A DNA stretch of 64,000 nt from NCBI GenBank assembly GCA_905250025.1, contig CAJNOJ010000003.1:909032-973031 (forward strand), in the 5' to 3' direction. Under the pieces are notes generated by a model. It was given only the letters and a program-made list of their open reading frames with translations, was not told the origin of the DNA and did not search any database. A program made the position numbers and the translations under genes. Every line of letters starts with the position of its first letter. Position 1 is the stretch's first letter. Shown one piece after another: positions 54,068 through 64,000 of the stretch. The DNA comes from Adineta ricciae. Its lineage: Eukaryota; Rotifera; Eurotatoria; Adinetida; Adinetidae.

Positions 54068-54309
54068 GGAAAAAACAAATCATTTGTAAATATAAAACAA
54101 TATCAGCTGCTACTGCTGTGCTGATCTTGATCGTGATTGGTTTAAGTATTGTTCAATGAATTTTCTTTGATCAATTGGAGGCTTTTACTATGGCAAGCAT
54201 ATATTCGAATGGTTTTGTACGGAAGACAAATTTAACAGGATTTGCCTTCTTTGTTTTCTACTGAAAAGAAACTGATATTATTAATTATTGACAATCAATT
54301 AGCAGTATC

Positions 54310-56358
54310 ATGTTAATTGCGTCACCGGTGATTTCATCAACTGTTCCAAGTGAGAAAAAGAAAAATGAATTATTTCCACAATGCACACGAGCAAAACAAG
54401 TGGCCTATCCATGTAAACAAATGTCGATAGGATAGAAGATGATGGATGATTTTGATCGATATTTTTTAGTCTCAAGTCTGAGAACATCTCAATCAGTTGT
54501 TGACTATGAAGAGCTAAAACGATTACAAGCGCTATCCAACGAACCTGAGGACAGGTATACTATAGAAGATCAGATGAGAAATATTTTCTCGAAAAGATGA
54601 GCATATACATTTATTCTAGAGAAGAAACACATTATCTATTTATGAAACAGTATGTATCTGTATTGAAACCACCACCACCGAGACGAACGTGGACATCTCG
54701 GTAAGACCAAGAACAGAGTAGGTTGATAGATAATTGTAATCTTTAGAAATAAAAGTACTGGTGCAAAAACGACAGAAACATTGCCTTTACCGCCGGTTGA
54801 AAACCAATCATCTTTATTGAATCGATCAGTAGGGCGTGCTGGAAAAGACATCACACCATTTCAACGTGACATCAAAATTCTTCGACAACTTATAAGAAAA
54901 TTGTAAATGAAGTTTGAATTCAACTGATAAGAGAAAGAAAATCTTCTCGCTTGCTTTTGCATAGACAAATTCAACGAACAAATGCAGAGAATGATCAAAT
55001 TTTTCAAATAATGTCACAATTCCCAGAATTCATGGCGCTCGATCCACGGGCCGAGATCCTTCGAGAAGCGATTGAACTGGCGCACTTAGAAATATGTTAC
55101 GAAGCTAACCAGCCAGGTTGCTCTGTTCGAAATTTCGTTCATAGTCTTATCTTTAAATCTCATTAGTGTTACCGACAAATGGTTATTTCTTCATTTTAAA
55201 AGGTGGTATCACAACACTACCACCCTCGTCACAACTTCCACCATTATCATCTCCTCCATCGATACAAACGGTATGTTAATAACAGTTTTGATATGAGAAA
55301 GATGGAATCAAATTTCGATTCAGCTGACCATCGGACAAAGCTTTGGTTCGTTAATAGCAACACCAGAAAGCAAATATAAGTAATATTTAAAATGACCATA
55401 TGCAAGAGGCTATTTGATTTGTAGAACTTGGGTAATCACTACCGACGAACGTACGGAATTTCTCAAGATAAACAAGGACGAATTTATTACAGTGAAAAAG
55501 GTTAGAATATCAAGAATTTTCAATTTTTTATCCTCAATTTTTCTCTCTCTATCCTCATTAGAAATTCGAACAGACAGAATATCTAGAAAAGTATTCCCTT
55601 GTCATTTCCTGTGGAGAGTATAAAACATGGTCGAAACAAACTGTCGATGAATTTCTTCATCTGATCGAATGGATAAATTATCCTCCAAATACAAGTAGAT
55701 CTTACGCTTTAGAAGACATTCTTGCTAAAGTATCATTCTTTTACAGTTATTGCTAGTGAAGGCTTTCGTTGTCCATTTATTGCTTTTTTGAAAGTGGGCG
55801 AATGCCATGTCTTACGAAAGGTTGATGTAGTAAAACTAGAGCAAAACGGTACCAAAGTATGTTGATGCATTGTTTTCGGATTCACTTCGAATTTTAACTA
55901 TATTTGGCTCTTTTGAGGGTCGACAACTACGACAAGTAGTGATGGGTAAGATCACAGCTCCAGATTCGTTCGGTGAAATCAGTGTTATCTTACAAGAGGC
56001 CATGGTAATAAATATTTGAGAAAATGCCTTACAATTCGACTGAAATACTTTCTAGACTTGTACAATCGTAACTGCAACTCATTGTTGGTTGGGAATCATT
56101 CGACCAGAGAAGGTTTTAGGTATGAGAAAGTAGTAAACCGATTGGGATATTATTTTGATTGATGTCATAGAATTACCTGATCTGACACGGCAATTAATTT
56201 TACAAATAGCAAAACGTACTTTTGGTCATTTATCGCAGGATGATATTCATCACGAGTATGTCAGTCAAGAGACACGCAAAGAATGGACAGATTTCAAAAA
56301 CGATATGGTTGAACATATAATGTCCAAGAAGAAACCTCTCTTTGGACGTGGAAAATGA
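54310..56358 (+). CDS. Cyclic-nucleotide-binding-fold (CNB) protein, probably non-binding
   Basis: Thirteen short exons: 54310-54412, 54470-54554, 54620-54700, 54747-54902, 54965-55116, 55203-55270, 55324-55379, 55425-55500, 55562-55694, 55747-55856, 55918-56004, 56056-56119 and 56171-56358. They sum to 452 aa with every phase consistent. The C-terminal part (about residues 290-420) reads as a CNB fold: a leading helix, the strand pair ending PPNTIIASEG, then FIAFLKVGECHVLRK, DSFGEISVILQ with FGE at 358-360, and ATHCWLGII. The phosphate-binding arginine that should follow the FGE segment is replaced (EAMTCT), so cAMP or cGMP binding is doubtful. The N-terminal part has a Pro run (KPPPPRR) and a coiled region. 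It resembles the sperm or cilia-linked CNBD1/CNBD2 proteins in layout, but I cannot assign one. The start codon is the least certain point. Confidence 0.7.
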
Positions 56359-56695
56359 TAGTATGTAATGCTCGCGTTTCTTTCTCAGTCTCATTCATAA
56401 TCTGATTCTTATATGCACTTTTCTAAATGGACCTATTATTTTTTTATAAAGATAATATTGATCTTTTTTTGAAGAAAAATATATTTTTGCATGAAGACAT
56501 TAATGAAATGCATGTCAAAAATATTATTGACATTGTTCTTGTTCTGCTATTCTTCTTTTAATGTACCATTACATGAGATCCGGAATGACGATCACTCAAT
56601 TTTATATCTATATGTCTGAGATGTAATAATGTTTTGAACTCCTTTCGAAATCTTGCCGATGTAAAAACATACACTAAAACATACTCTCCTAATTA
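56359..56695. other. Convergent gap before the GPCR pair
   Basis: 3' flank of the CNB gene and of GPCR copy 1. The last 40 bp (about 56645-56695) align, with substitutions, to the flank of copy 2 at 58700-58750, so the two receptor genes share an older duplicated flank. Confidence 0.5.
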
Positions 56696-57655
56696 TTAGA
56701 ACGATCCCAGTATCATCTTACCATAGAATTGTACGCAGCAGTACATGAAGTTCAATAATGGAGTTATAATGTATCCGACCAGCGATTCTATCGCCAACCG
56801 AATCGGACTCTTCGTTGAAGCTATAGAAGCAGTCGACACACTGTATATCAAGTTGATCGGATACGGAATCGTTGTTATACAATACACAAGTACTTCACCA
56901 CTCAGCATCTTCATCAGATCGCGATCACGTTTATGGATTTGTACGTGTTGACTCACCGGATTGACTGTACCTTGTGTCGGTGTCACTCGAGATCGAATCG
57001 CTTGTAGGTTGTGCCAAGCCAGATAGCTAAAGAACATCATGAGAAACAGTGGCATGATACCGATGACGATCAACGAATAGATGGCATAGAAGAACGCATA
57101 AGTGCCTGCAAGTGCAACACATCGACCAGTATTATTGCTGAAATAGACTGCTAGATGAATAGGAATCAGAGTCCAGACGATGACGAGAATGATGATGACT
57201 CGGATGGCGATGCGTGGTCGACTGAACATTCGGATAGTTGCATTTTGTGAGCAGAGTGCCCATCGATCGATGCATCCTGCAATCACTAGAATAGAGCTGT
57301 TATACGGAGCGAGAGGAAAGGGGCGGATGATAGAGGACTCACTGAAGCTTCTGGAGAGCATGAGAAGGGCATGAGTGCCAGCCCATCTGAGTTTGCAGAT
57401 GGCATTCGATGTATTTTGTGGATCGATGTGATCGACTCCGACGATGCTGGAGACGAGAGCAGTGTTGATGACAATCCAGTTGGAAATACATGCGGAGAGT
57501 AGGTAGAATGAGCATGAGTTTGGCTTTTGTTTTGTAGTTTTAGATAGGACGATGATGGTAAGAATGTTGCCTATATTGCCAAAAACGAGAAGAATAGATA
57601 AACCATAGCGTGTGATACCCTCTTGTATTGCATCGAATAGTAATGGATTAGTCAT
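56696..57655 (-). CDS. Rhodopsin-like GPCR, tandem copy 1
   Basis: Exons in gene order 57655-57343 and 57285-56696 give 300 aa. Seven hydrophobic helices are visible: TM1 LSILLVFGNIGNILTIIVLS with the GN signature; TM2 FYLLSACISNWIVIN; TM3 after CKLRW, ending CIDRW in place of DRY; TM4 IRVIIILVIVWTLIP; TM5 YSLIVIGIMPLFLMMFFSY; TM6 LMKMLSGEVLVYCITTIPYP; TM7 LVGYIITPLLNFMYCC. Cys before TM3 and Cys in GRCVAL could form the usual disulfide. The intron 57286-57342 (57 nt) falls inside TM3 and has no stop, so reading through would insert 19 residues and break the helix. Only the spliced form gives a normal TM3 (SFMIAGCIDRW). Divergent peptide-type receptors of this kind are common in rotifers; the ligand is unknown. 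An acceptor-like TTTTTCATTCAG ends at 57680, 25 nt before the ATG. Confidence 0.85.
   Translation of the reverse strand: MTNPLLFDAIQEGITRYGLSILLVFGNIGNILTIIVLSKTTKQKPNSCSFYLLSACISNWIVINTALVSSIVGVDHIDPQNTSNAICKLRWAGTHALLMLSRSFSESSIIRPFPLAPYNSSILVIAGCIDRWALCSQNATIRMFSRPRIAIRVIIILVIVWTLIPIHLAVYFSNNTGRCVALAGTYAFFYAIYSLIVIGIMPLFLMMFFSYLAWHNLQAIRSRVTPTQGTVNPVSQHVQIHKRDRDLMKMLSGEVLVYCITTIPYPINLIYSVSTASIASTKSPIRLAIESLVGYIITPLLNFMYCCVQFYGKMILGSF
56724..57454. repeat. Identical 731-bp block shared by the GPCR pair (copy 1 side)
   Basis: Matches 58779-59509 base for base by eye, including the intron. Differences between the copies lie only outside it: 56715, 56723 on one side; 57455, 57473, 57547, 57551 on the other; and similarity stops at about 57606. 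Confidence 0.85.
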
Positions 57656-58750
57656 ACTTGATCCAATGACAATGCTTAACTGAATGAAAAAGATTATTTT
57701 TAGAGTCGATTTCCTGTGTCATGTACGAGAGACATGTCAAAAGAGAAATGCCATTTGTAATACCCATCTGTGTACCTTGTATTCTTTTCCTCGTTTGTCT
57801 GAACGTTAACAGCGACAATGGTTAATACTCGCTGTCATTATTTCATATAGGCGTGAAAAAAAGAAATTCAAACGATACTAAATAGTTAAGAAAAGGCACA
57901 TGCTATATATTTCATTTATAACGAAAATCGCTAGCCTAAATTTCACAAATATATAATTCGGTGTCTTTCGAATGACAATGAAAGTTGATTGGATTCTGAA
58001 TTATATAGTTATGAATAGATGCATTATTTAATTTAAGTTGTATTGAAATGTAAGTCAAACAGAAGCTTTTTGTGTACTGTCTCCATTCGACACTATGTAA
58101 ATTAAGTGATTTTGAGACAAATAGAAAGCTAATTTTCTATTTCGGCCATATACTCCTATGTGTTTCATATATGACTGCTGGTTAACACTATGAAACCTGC
58201 TTGATGCGATCAAAATACATGGCCATGATGCTAATTAATCATATTGAAAAAGTCGACTAGTTGACCTCGGTATTTGCTCGCTAGACTCAAAGTCATATTC
58301 AATATTCGTCATGAGGCAATTTGCTACGTACAAGTAAAAAAACTTGTATTACTTTTGTAAATTCCCTGAATATTGCGTTGCTTCACGTAATGTGTGAGAC
58401 CACAATGTAGTTTATGCCATTCTTTCGAAGTATTCATTGAGAATCTATTTATTAACAAAGAACACATATTTCTATATGATTTTCTTTCAATACAACAAGG
58501 TATCTTCACTATCACAACATATACGAGATTATTGGATAACGTAGGTTTTCACAAAATTTACTGTATTGTAAATTTCATGCGTTACTTAAGTGTTTTCATT
58601 CAGTTGTCGTCTAGTTGTTCCAGGTACCGATTGTGCTGTGTCACCCACCAGACGATTACTCTTCTCAGGTGTCGAACAAAACAGACAGCGAACTTCTTGC
58701 CGAAATCTGGTGGATGCAAATGCGTACACTAAAACATACTCTCCTAATTA
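57656..58750. other. Spacer between the two GPCR copies
   Basis: About 1.1 kb, AT-rich. It holds the 5' region of copy 1 and the 3' flank of copy 2. A plus-strand stretch at about 58621-58735 reads like a worn coding fragment (see findings); otherwise nothing. Confidence 0.45.
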
Positions 58751-59707
58751 TTAGAACGATCCCAGTATCGTCTTACCGTAGAATTGTACGCAGCAGTACA
58801 TGAAGTTCAATAATGGAGTTATAATGTATCCGACCAGCGATTCTATCGCCAACCGAATCGGACTCTTCGTTGAAGCTATAGAAGCAGTCGACACACTGTA
58901 TATCAAGTTGATCGGATACGGAATCGTTGTTATACAATACACAAGTACTTCACCACTCAGCATCTTCATCAGATCGCGATCACGTTTATGGATTTGTACG
59001 TGTTGACTCACCGGATTGACTGTACCTTGTGTCGGTGTCACTCGAGATCGAATCGCTTGTAGGTTGTGCCAAGCCAGATAGCTAAAGAACATCATGAGAA
59101 ACAGTGGCATGATACCGATGACGATCAACGAATAGATGGCATAGAAGAACGCATAAGTGCCTGCAAGTGCAACACATCGACCAGTATTATTGCTGAAATA
59201 GACTGCTAGATGAATAGGAATCAGAGTCCAGACGATGACGAGAATGATGATGACTCGGATGGCGATGCGTGGTCGACTGAACATTCGGATAGTTGCATTT
59301 TGTGAGCAGAGTGCCCATCGATCGATGCATCCTGCAATCACTAGAATAGAGCTGTTATACGGAGCGAGAGGAAAGGGGCGGATGATAGAGGACTCACTGA
59401 AGCTTCTGGAGAGCATGAGAAGGGCATGAGTGCCAGCCCATCTGAGTTTGCAGATGGCATTCGATGTATTTTGTGGATCGATGTGATCGACTCCGACGAT
59501 GCTGGAGACAAGAGCAGTGTTGATGACGATCCAGTTGGAAATACATGCGGAGAGTAGGTAGAATGAGCATGAGTTTGGCTTTTGTTTTGTAGTTTTAGAT
59601 AAGACAATGATGGTAAGAATGTTGCCTATATTGCCAAAAACGAGAAGAATAGATAAACCATAACGAGCAATATTTTTTTGAGCATCGACAATTGCCGCAG
59701 TTGACAT
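58751..59707 (-). CDS. Rhodopsin-like GPCR, tandem copy 2
   Basis: Exons in gene order 59707-59398 and 59340-58751 give 299 aa. From RYGLS (about residue 15) to the end it equals copy 1 except for one residue (GKTILGSF against GKMILGSF). The first 14 or so residues (MSTAAIVDAQKNIA) differ from copy 1 (MTNPLLFDAIQEGIT) and so does the sequence upstream. The intron 59341-59397 is identical to that of copy 1. I used the ATG at 59707, because the frame extends upstream without another ATG and an acceptor-like TGTTTAG ends at 59757, 49 nt before it. Function as for copy 1. The different N-termini and promoters suggest the two could be expressed or bind ligand differently, but the receptor core is the same. 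Confidence 0.85.
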   Translation of the reverse strand: MSTAAIVDAQKNIARYGLSILLVFGNIGNILTIIVLSKTTKQKPNSCSFYLLSACISNWIVINTALVSSIVGVDHIDPQNTSNAICKLRWAGTHALLMLSRSFSESSIIRPFPLAPYNSSILVIAGCIDRWALCSQNATIRMFSRPRIAIRVIIILVIVWTLIPIHLAVYFSNNTGRCVALAGTYAFFYAIYSLIVIGIMPLFLMMFFSYLAWHNLQAIRSRVTPTQGTVNPVSQHVQIHKRDRDLMKMLSGEVLVYCITTIPYPINLIYSVSTASIASTKSPIRLAIESLVGYIITPLLNFMYCCVQFYGKTILGSF

Positions 59708-60749
59708 CTTGATGTGCTTGTGTTTGGCAGGTAGATGATGTATGGAGAAAGAAAATCTAAACAAATGTAAAATTCTTTCATTGAGTGATCAAGTTCAAAA
59801 CACAAGCTGATGGACTCCATCGATGCTATTCGTAGCTGTTCTCGTTATTATCTATTTTAATCAAGATATTTATACTGCGAGTGTAGTGAGGCTCTTATGA
59901 TAGCTGATATTTTCACGCATGACAATCCTTCCGGAGAAAAGAAGGTGACATAAGAGAAGTTTTGAATCATGTAAGGTATTATTTGAAGAGATTTTTGGAT
60001 TTATCAAAAAATAATTTAATTATACTTTTGAAATAAAATTGATTATGTTTCTAACGTAAATATCAAGTGAAATACTGACGAGAGAGGGTCGATAGTGTCA
60101 TATGGGTGGAGTTCGTGCTACTACATGTATCTTCAGGTTATGATTTGAAATGAAAAGTTTTTGAAGATAAAAATATACTAATATTAGGGTTAGATGCACG
60201 ATTTCGTTGGGCGTGATTTTGGTTTAAATCCTAATGAGTGAAAATTATTGATTTTAGTTAAGAAAGGATTTTATACTATCAATGTCATGAAAGGCATAAG
60301 CGCCAAAATGCACTCAAAGTAAGTTTTGAGTAGATCCGTCGCTCCGGAACAAAAGTACGACATTGTTCGAAAATAATCTAATTGAATGCGTAGGATCTTC
60401 TTAAAAAATGAATGCCTCGAATTGTAAACGAAACTAGTAGAAAAGGAAATCAACCTTTTGGATATTTAATATCCCATATAAGAAATCTATGCGAAACTAT
60501 GTGAGAGAGGATTAAAGATAAACGCTAGTACAATTAATACTTCATCTGGTACTACTCTGGATTTGTCTTGGAGGCTCACGGGAAAAGCTAACTCGTAATG
60601 ATGCCAATTGCTATCCAAGATTCATTCGCTGACTAATTGTCATGCGCACACTAGACTACGTCTGCAATAATAATAATAAGAATCTAATAATAAAATTGTT
60701 AGCAAGAAGACTACGCTTAAAAGTGACCGATTCAAGAATCAGTTGAAAC
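59708..60749. other. Gap between GPCR copy 2 and the palindrome
   Basis: AT-rich, no supportable gene. The minus-strand frames at 60271-60453 and 60656-60889 are random or belong to the palindrome arm. Confidence 0.45.
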
Positions 60750-61898
60750 GTTGATCTAGTGCAAAACTCAAGGAAATTTTTTTTGGGAATTTTTTTATGA
60801 AATCGGATGCAGTTTGATGCGCCGAATACGAATATGTATGGTTTACTCAGATAAAAGGTTTTCTTCCCACTGAAAATCGAAGATTTCAAAAAAACTGGTT
60901 TTCGACTAGGATTTTGACGATATGGCTTGGAGAAAAAACTGACTATAGCTTTGAAAGTTTTTTCTCCTGATCCAGTATCAAAAATTGATACAAGGATTCT
61001 AGTTTATAATTGATCAGCGCATATCTTTATTATTAAAAGAATTTATTTCTGTCGACATACCGACCAGTCGAGTGAGCCTCATTGAAAATGCATCAACTCA
61101 CTCTTTAATGAAGATAGACACTTATTTCTTTCGCCATTTGAGCCCTTCGATGCGCTAGATATAATCTACATATCATGTTTGCTTAACCCACTTTCTATTT
61201 CAAAGTTTCCTGAGTATTTCACGACCTGCCCTATTGCACATGCAATTTTTGACTTTTAACAGCGTTTTTCACTTAGTTTCTTTTCTCTAATGAAGTTTCA
61301 TGTTTGTAATGATAAAAATCTATCGAATTATTTTCTATAATCACGAAATTTCATTTGAGAAAAGAAACTAACTTAAGTGAAAAACGCTGTTAAAAGTCAA
61401 AAATTGCATGTGCAATAGGAAAGGTCGCGAAATACCTAGGAAATTTTGAAGTAGAAAGTGGGTTAAGCAAACATGATATGTAGATTATATCTAGCGCATC
61501 TAAGGACTCGAATGGCGAAAGAAATAAGTGTCTATCTTCATTAAAGAGTGAGTTGATGCATTTTCAATGAGGCTCACTCGACTGGTCGGTATGTCGACAG
61601 AAATAAATTCTTTTAATAATAAAGATATGCGCTGATCAATTATAAACTAGAATCCTAGTATCAATTTTTGATGGTGGATCAGGAGAAAAAACTTTCAAAG
61701 CTATAGTCAGTTTTTTCTCCAAGCCCTATCATCTAAATCCTAGTCGAAAACCAGTTTTTTTGAAATCTTCGATTTTCAGTGGGAAGAAAACCTTTTATCT
61801 GAGTAAATCATACATATTCGTATTCGGCGCATCAAACTGCATCCGATTTCATAAAAAATTCCCAAAAAAAATTTGCTTGAGTTTTACATTAGATCAAC
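60750..61898. repeat. Long palindrome (foldback) with arms of about 540 bp
   Basis: The left arm 60750-61290 and the right arm 61357-61898 are inverted copies with only scattered substitutions and small indels (by eye roughly 95 percent identical). They are separated by a 66-bp spacer that is itself partly complementary. Outer ends begin GTTGATCTA and end TAGATCAAC. I see no clear target duplication. No protein is encoded. Possible origins: a foldback-type transposable element, or an inverted duplication. A transcript across it would form a long hairpin. Confidence 0.9.
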
Positions 61899-62698
61899 TT
61901 TACTAAATGACATGATACATTGTTCTTATGGTGCCGTCCAACATCATCAAATATAGAAATATATATATAAATATATAAATGGAAATGAACTCTAACAACG
62001 CAAAGATACTAAGCGAAGTAGCGCAATATACTGCTAGCTTCCGCTCTCTTCTGCTTGACATGTTTATTATAGATGAGCGCCACAAGTTCAGTGTTGCGGA
62101 AATGCAACAATCTTTCGAATGAAAACTAATTTCTTCAGTTGACAAACAAATCACCTACGTACTTTACGTAAGACAGCCGACCGTGGTATTGATCAATGTT
62201 GGTTTTCGTACGGGTTTCGTAAACAGATTAGTCATACGATCAAGAAGACGTAGTATTACTTATTTTTAATCTACCTAATTGTTTTTGAGTTTGATATAAT
62301 TAAGGGAAAAGCATGGCAAGTCAAAATAAGATAGGTACTGCTTCGAGGAATGCACTTTATTTGGAGCTCTCATAGATAAGTAGATAAATGTCTGACTGCA
62401 GTGCTTTCTCTTAATCAGCTAATAGCATCGAATTGCGTCAGCCGGAATCTTTCGAAACAAAAATTATGATATCAGATATTCTACGCATAGGAATGGACCC
62501 AGGTGATCTAGTTTCGGTCAAGTAGGCTATGTTCCTAAATAAATGATGTGCTATGAATCGATTTATCGTCTAAGAACCAATAATGCTGAACATGTGATAT
62601 TTCATTTATTAACAAAGAGCAGATTTACGTAAATTACAAAATTATATTTTAAAATACAAATCTATGGACACTTTCTATGTACAGATGATGACTCGATT
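61899..62698. other. Gap between the palindrome and the helicase gene
   Basis: AT-rich with no gene. It contains the 3' UTR side of the helicase gene. Confidence 0.45.
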
Positions 62699-63968
62699 TT
62701 AACGACATGGTAAATCAACTTGCAAATTATTGGCATCAGAAATCACTTGTTGTCGATGAACATGTGCAAGAAATTCTTTCCAGCTCTCATGTTGACTTGC
62801 TAACTGGCTTAAATTACCAAAAACATAGAGGGCTTTCTTTGACCGTGTTAACATAACATTGACGCGATTCATATCGTCTAAAAAGCCGATTGATCCTCCA
62901 CTACGTACACACGAAAGTATGACGATATCTTTTTCTTTGCCTTGGGCACTATCGACCGTCATGACTTCGATGTAAGGTGGAAGGTGTTGTCCAAGAAGAC
63001 GAACTTGCGCTTTGTATGGTGTGATAACAGCTATTGTTTTTTGAACGAAAATTGATCGAGGATCGTTATAAGGCAAATGCTGTAGTGCTTGTGGTTGAAT
63101 TTCTTGGTCTCGTAGACTACCATTGTCTGTATTGCTACTGAATGTTGAATCAGATTCCGAGAAGACGCTACACTCACCGTCGTCTTCATCTGTAATGTCA
63201 CTTGATGAATCAGATGTAGATTGCGAAACAAAATATGCGATCAAATTTTGACAAAAGTTTTGGATACATTGAACTTCGTTTACATTGAAAGATGATTTCG
63301 CACCGTCGTATTGATGTGATGAATTCGTTATATTATATGCAAATAAGGGTTTTAGAGGAAAATCTTTCATTTTCTCTTCAACGGAAGAGTCCGGTAATAA
63401 ACGGTTTGAGTAGAAATATTCACTTGGGAATTGACATATATCGGGATGCATTCGATATTGAATATCAAGCATTGTGATTGGACAGTTGGAACTGTTGTAG
63501 AACTGAAAATACAGACGACTGTATAATGATTGAGATAAGCCATAGGCTTTGCCCGCATCACTAAGAACGCACGGTGGCAGTTGTTGAGGATCACCAACGA
63601 GCACAATCTTTTTGCATCTGAATCGAAACGGCAATAGTGAATCAGCTTCTGAACTTTGACATGCTGAAAGAAGTACTTTTTACTATATGCACAATACATT
63701 TCTTTGCTCAGCATACCTTCGTCAATGATGATAAATTCAGTGCATGATTTTAATTGATGCATTCGAGCACTACCGCAATAGTTCAGTGTCGAAACAATTA
63801 TTTTTGCATGCCGTATAAGCCTTGACTCAGTTTCATGCGCAATTTTGGGACTATACTTTTGATCCGTTTTCAAAAAATCGACTATATCCTGTAGAACCAT
63901 AAAGTCGAGAAAATGATCACATAGACTATAATCATCAGGTGGTTGACAACCGATACGAACTAATGTAC
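62699..63968 (-). CDS. SF1 RNA/DNA helicase (senataxin/ZGRF1-like), C-terminal part, runs off the right edge
   Basis: Visible exons in gene order 63968-63717 and 63663-62699; the rest lies beyond base 64000. About 405 residues are seen. Motifs of UPF1-like SF1 helicases appear in order: Walker B IIIDEACQSSEADSLLPF, motif III LVGDPQQLPP, motif IV QYRMHPDI, ITPYKAQ, motif V DSAQGKEKDIVILSCVR, and motif VI MNRVNVMLTRSK. The Walker A lysine would lie upstream, outside the window. QYRMHPDICQFPSEYFY and VNVMLTRSK are typical of senataxin, ZGRF1 and related helicases that unwind RNA:DNA hybrids. ZNFX1 is a third candidate. An acidic Ser/Asp-rich insert of about 45 residues separates motif IV from ITPYKAQ. 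The stop is at 62699. The first visible exon starts after a good CTAACAG acceptor. Confidence 0.88.
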
Positions 63969-64000
63969 CTGTTAGAACAGAATTCAATTCGTAAAATTGA

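Noticed and set aside
53885..54124. 79-aa plus-strand frame
   Set aside because: It overlaps exons and introns of the minus-strand acidic gene and has no similarity or splice support.
60656..60889. 77-aa minus-strand frame at the palindrome edge
   Set aside because: It is an accident of the palindrome arm and has no domain.

Overview
The window is nuclear DNA from an animal, AT-rich and intron-rich. Most introns are 45-60 nt with plain GT...AG ends. The genes include metazoan-only or metazoan-typical families: a BARX homeobox gene, a NALCN accessory factor, a TNFAIP8 gene, an ASXL gene, ANKS1-type PTB and LRAT/PLAAT genes, and rhodopsin-like receptors. My best guess is a rotifer, probably bdelloid, because of the intron size, the base composition, the divergent lineage-specific receptors and tetraspan, and signs of gene conversion. 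That is an inference; no ribosomal or mitochondrial marker is present. All exon models were built by hand from splice signals, reading phase and protein similarity. For most spliced genes the exon lengths sum to an exact multiple of three, which supports the models.

Layout, left to right. 0.6-5.5 kb (+): NALCN auxiliary factor, LRAT-domain acyltransferase, DPH3, and a small Ser/Thr-rich membrane protein. 5.5-9.6 kb: no convincing gene. 9.6-17.4 kb (+): a leucine-rich-repeat membrane receptor and an ANKS1-type PTB adaptor. 18.3-25.4 kb: NCBP1 (-) and a short ASXL-like gene (+), head to head. 26-34 kb: BARX (-), an unknown ORF (+), and a MAP3K19/YSK4-like kinase (-). One intron of the kinase carries a 280-bp inverted-repeat element packed with GGAGTCC units. 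35-37 kb: TNFAIP8-like gene (-) with two alternative first exons. 40-47.3 kb: MED13 (-), 15 exons. 50.6-52.1 kb: intronless four-pass membrane protein (+). 53-56.4 kb: an unknown acidic protein (-) and a CNB-domain protein (+). 56.7-59.7 kb: two near-identical GPCR genes in tandem (-). 60.7-61.9 kb: a long palindrome. 62.7-64 kb: the C-terminal part of a senataxin/ZGRF1-like helicase (-) that runs off the right edge.

The genes do not form one pathway. Several serve basic gene expression: NCBP1 (mRNA cap binding), MED13 (Mediator kinase module), ASXL (Polycomb deubiquitinase partner), DPH3 (eEF2 diphthamide and tRNA modification) and the SF1 helicase. Others serve signalling: NALCN factor, LRR receptor, PTB adaptor, MAP3K, TNFAIP8 and the GPCRs. 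The most unusual items are the intronic TIR/GGAGTCC element with a 6-bp target duplication, the sharply bounded homogenised tract in the GPCR pair, the 1.15-kb palindrome, and the trimmed ASXL gene.
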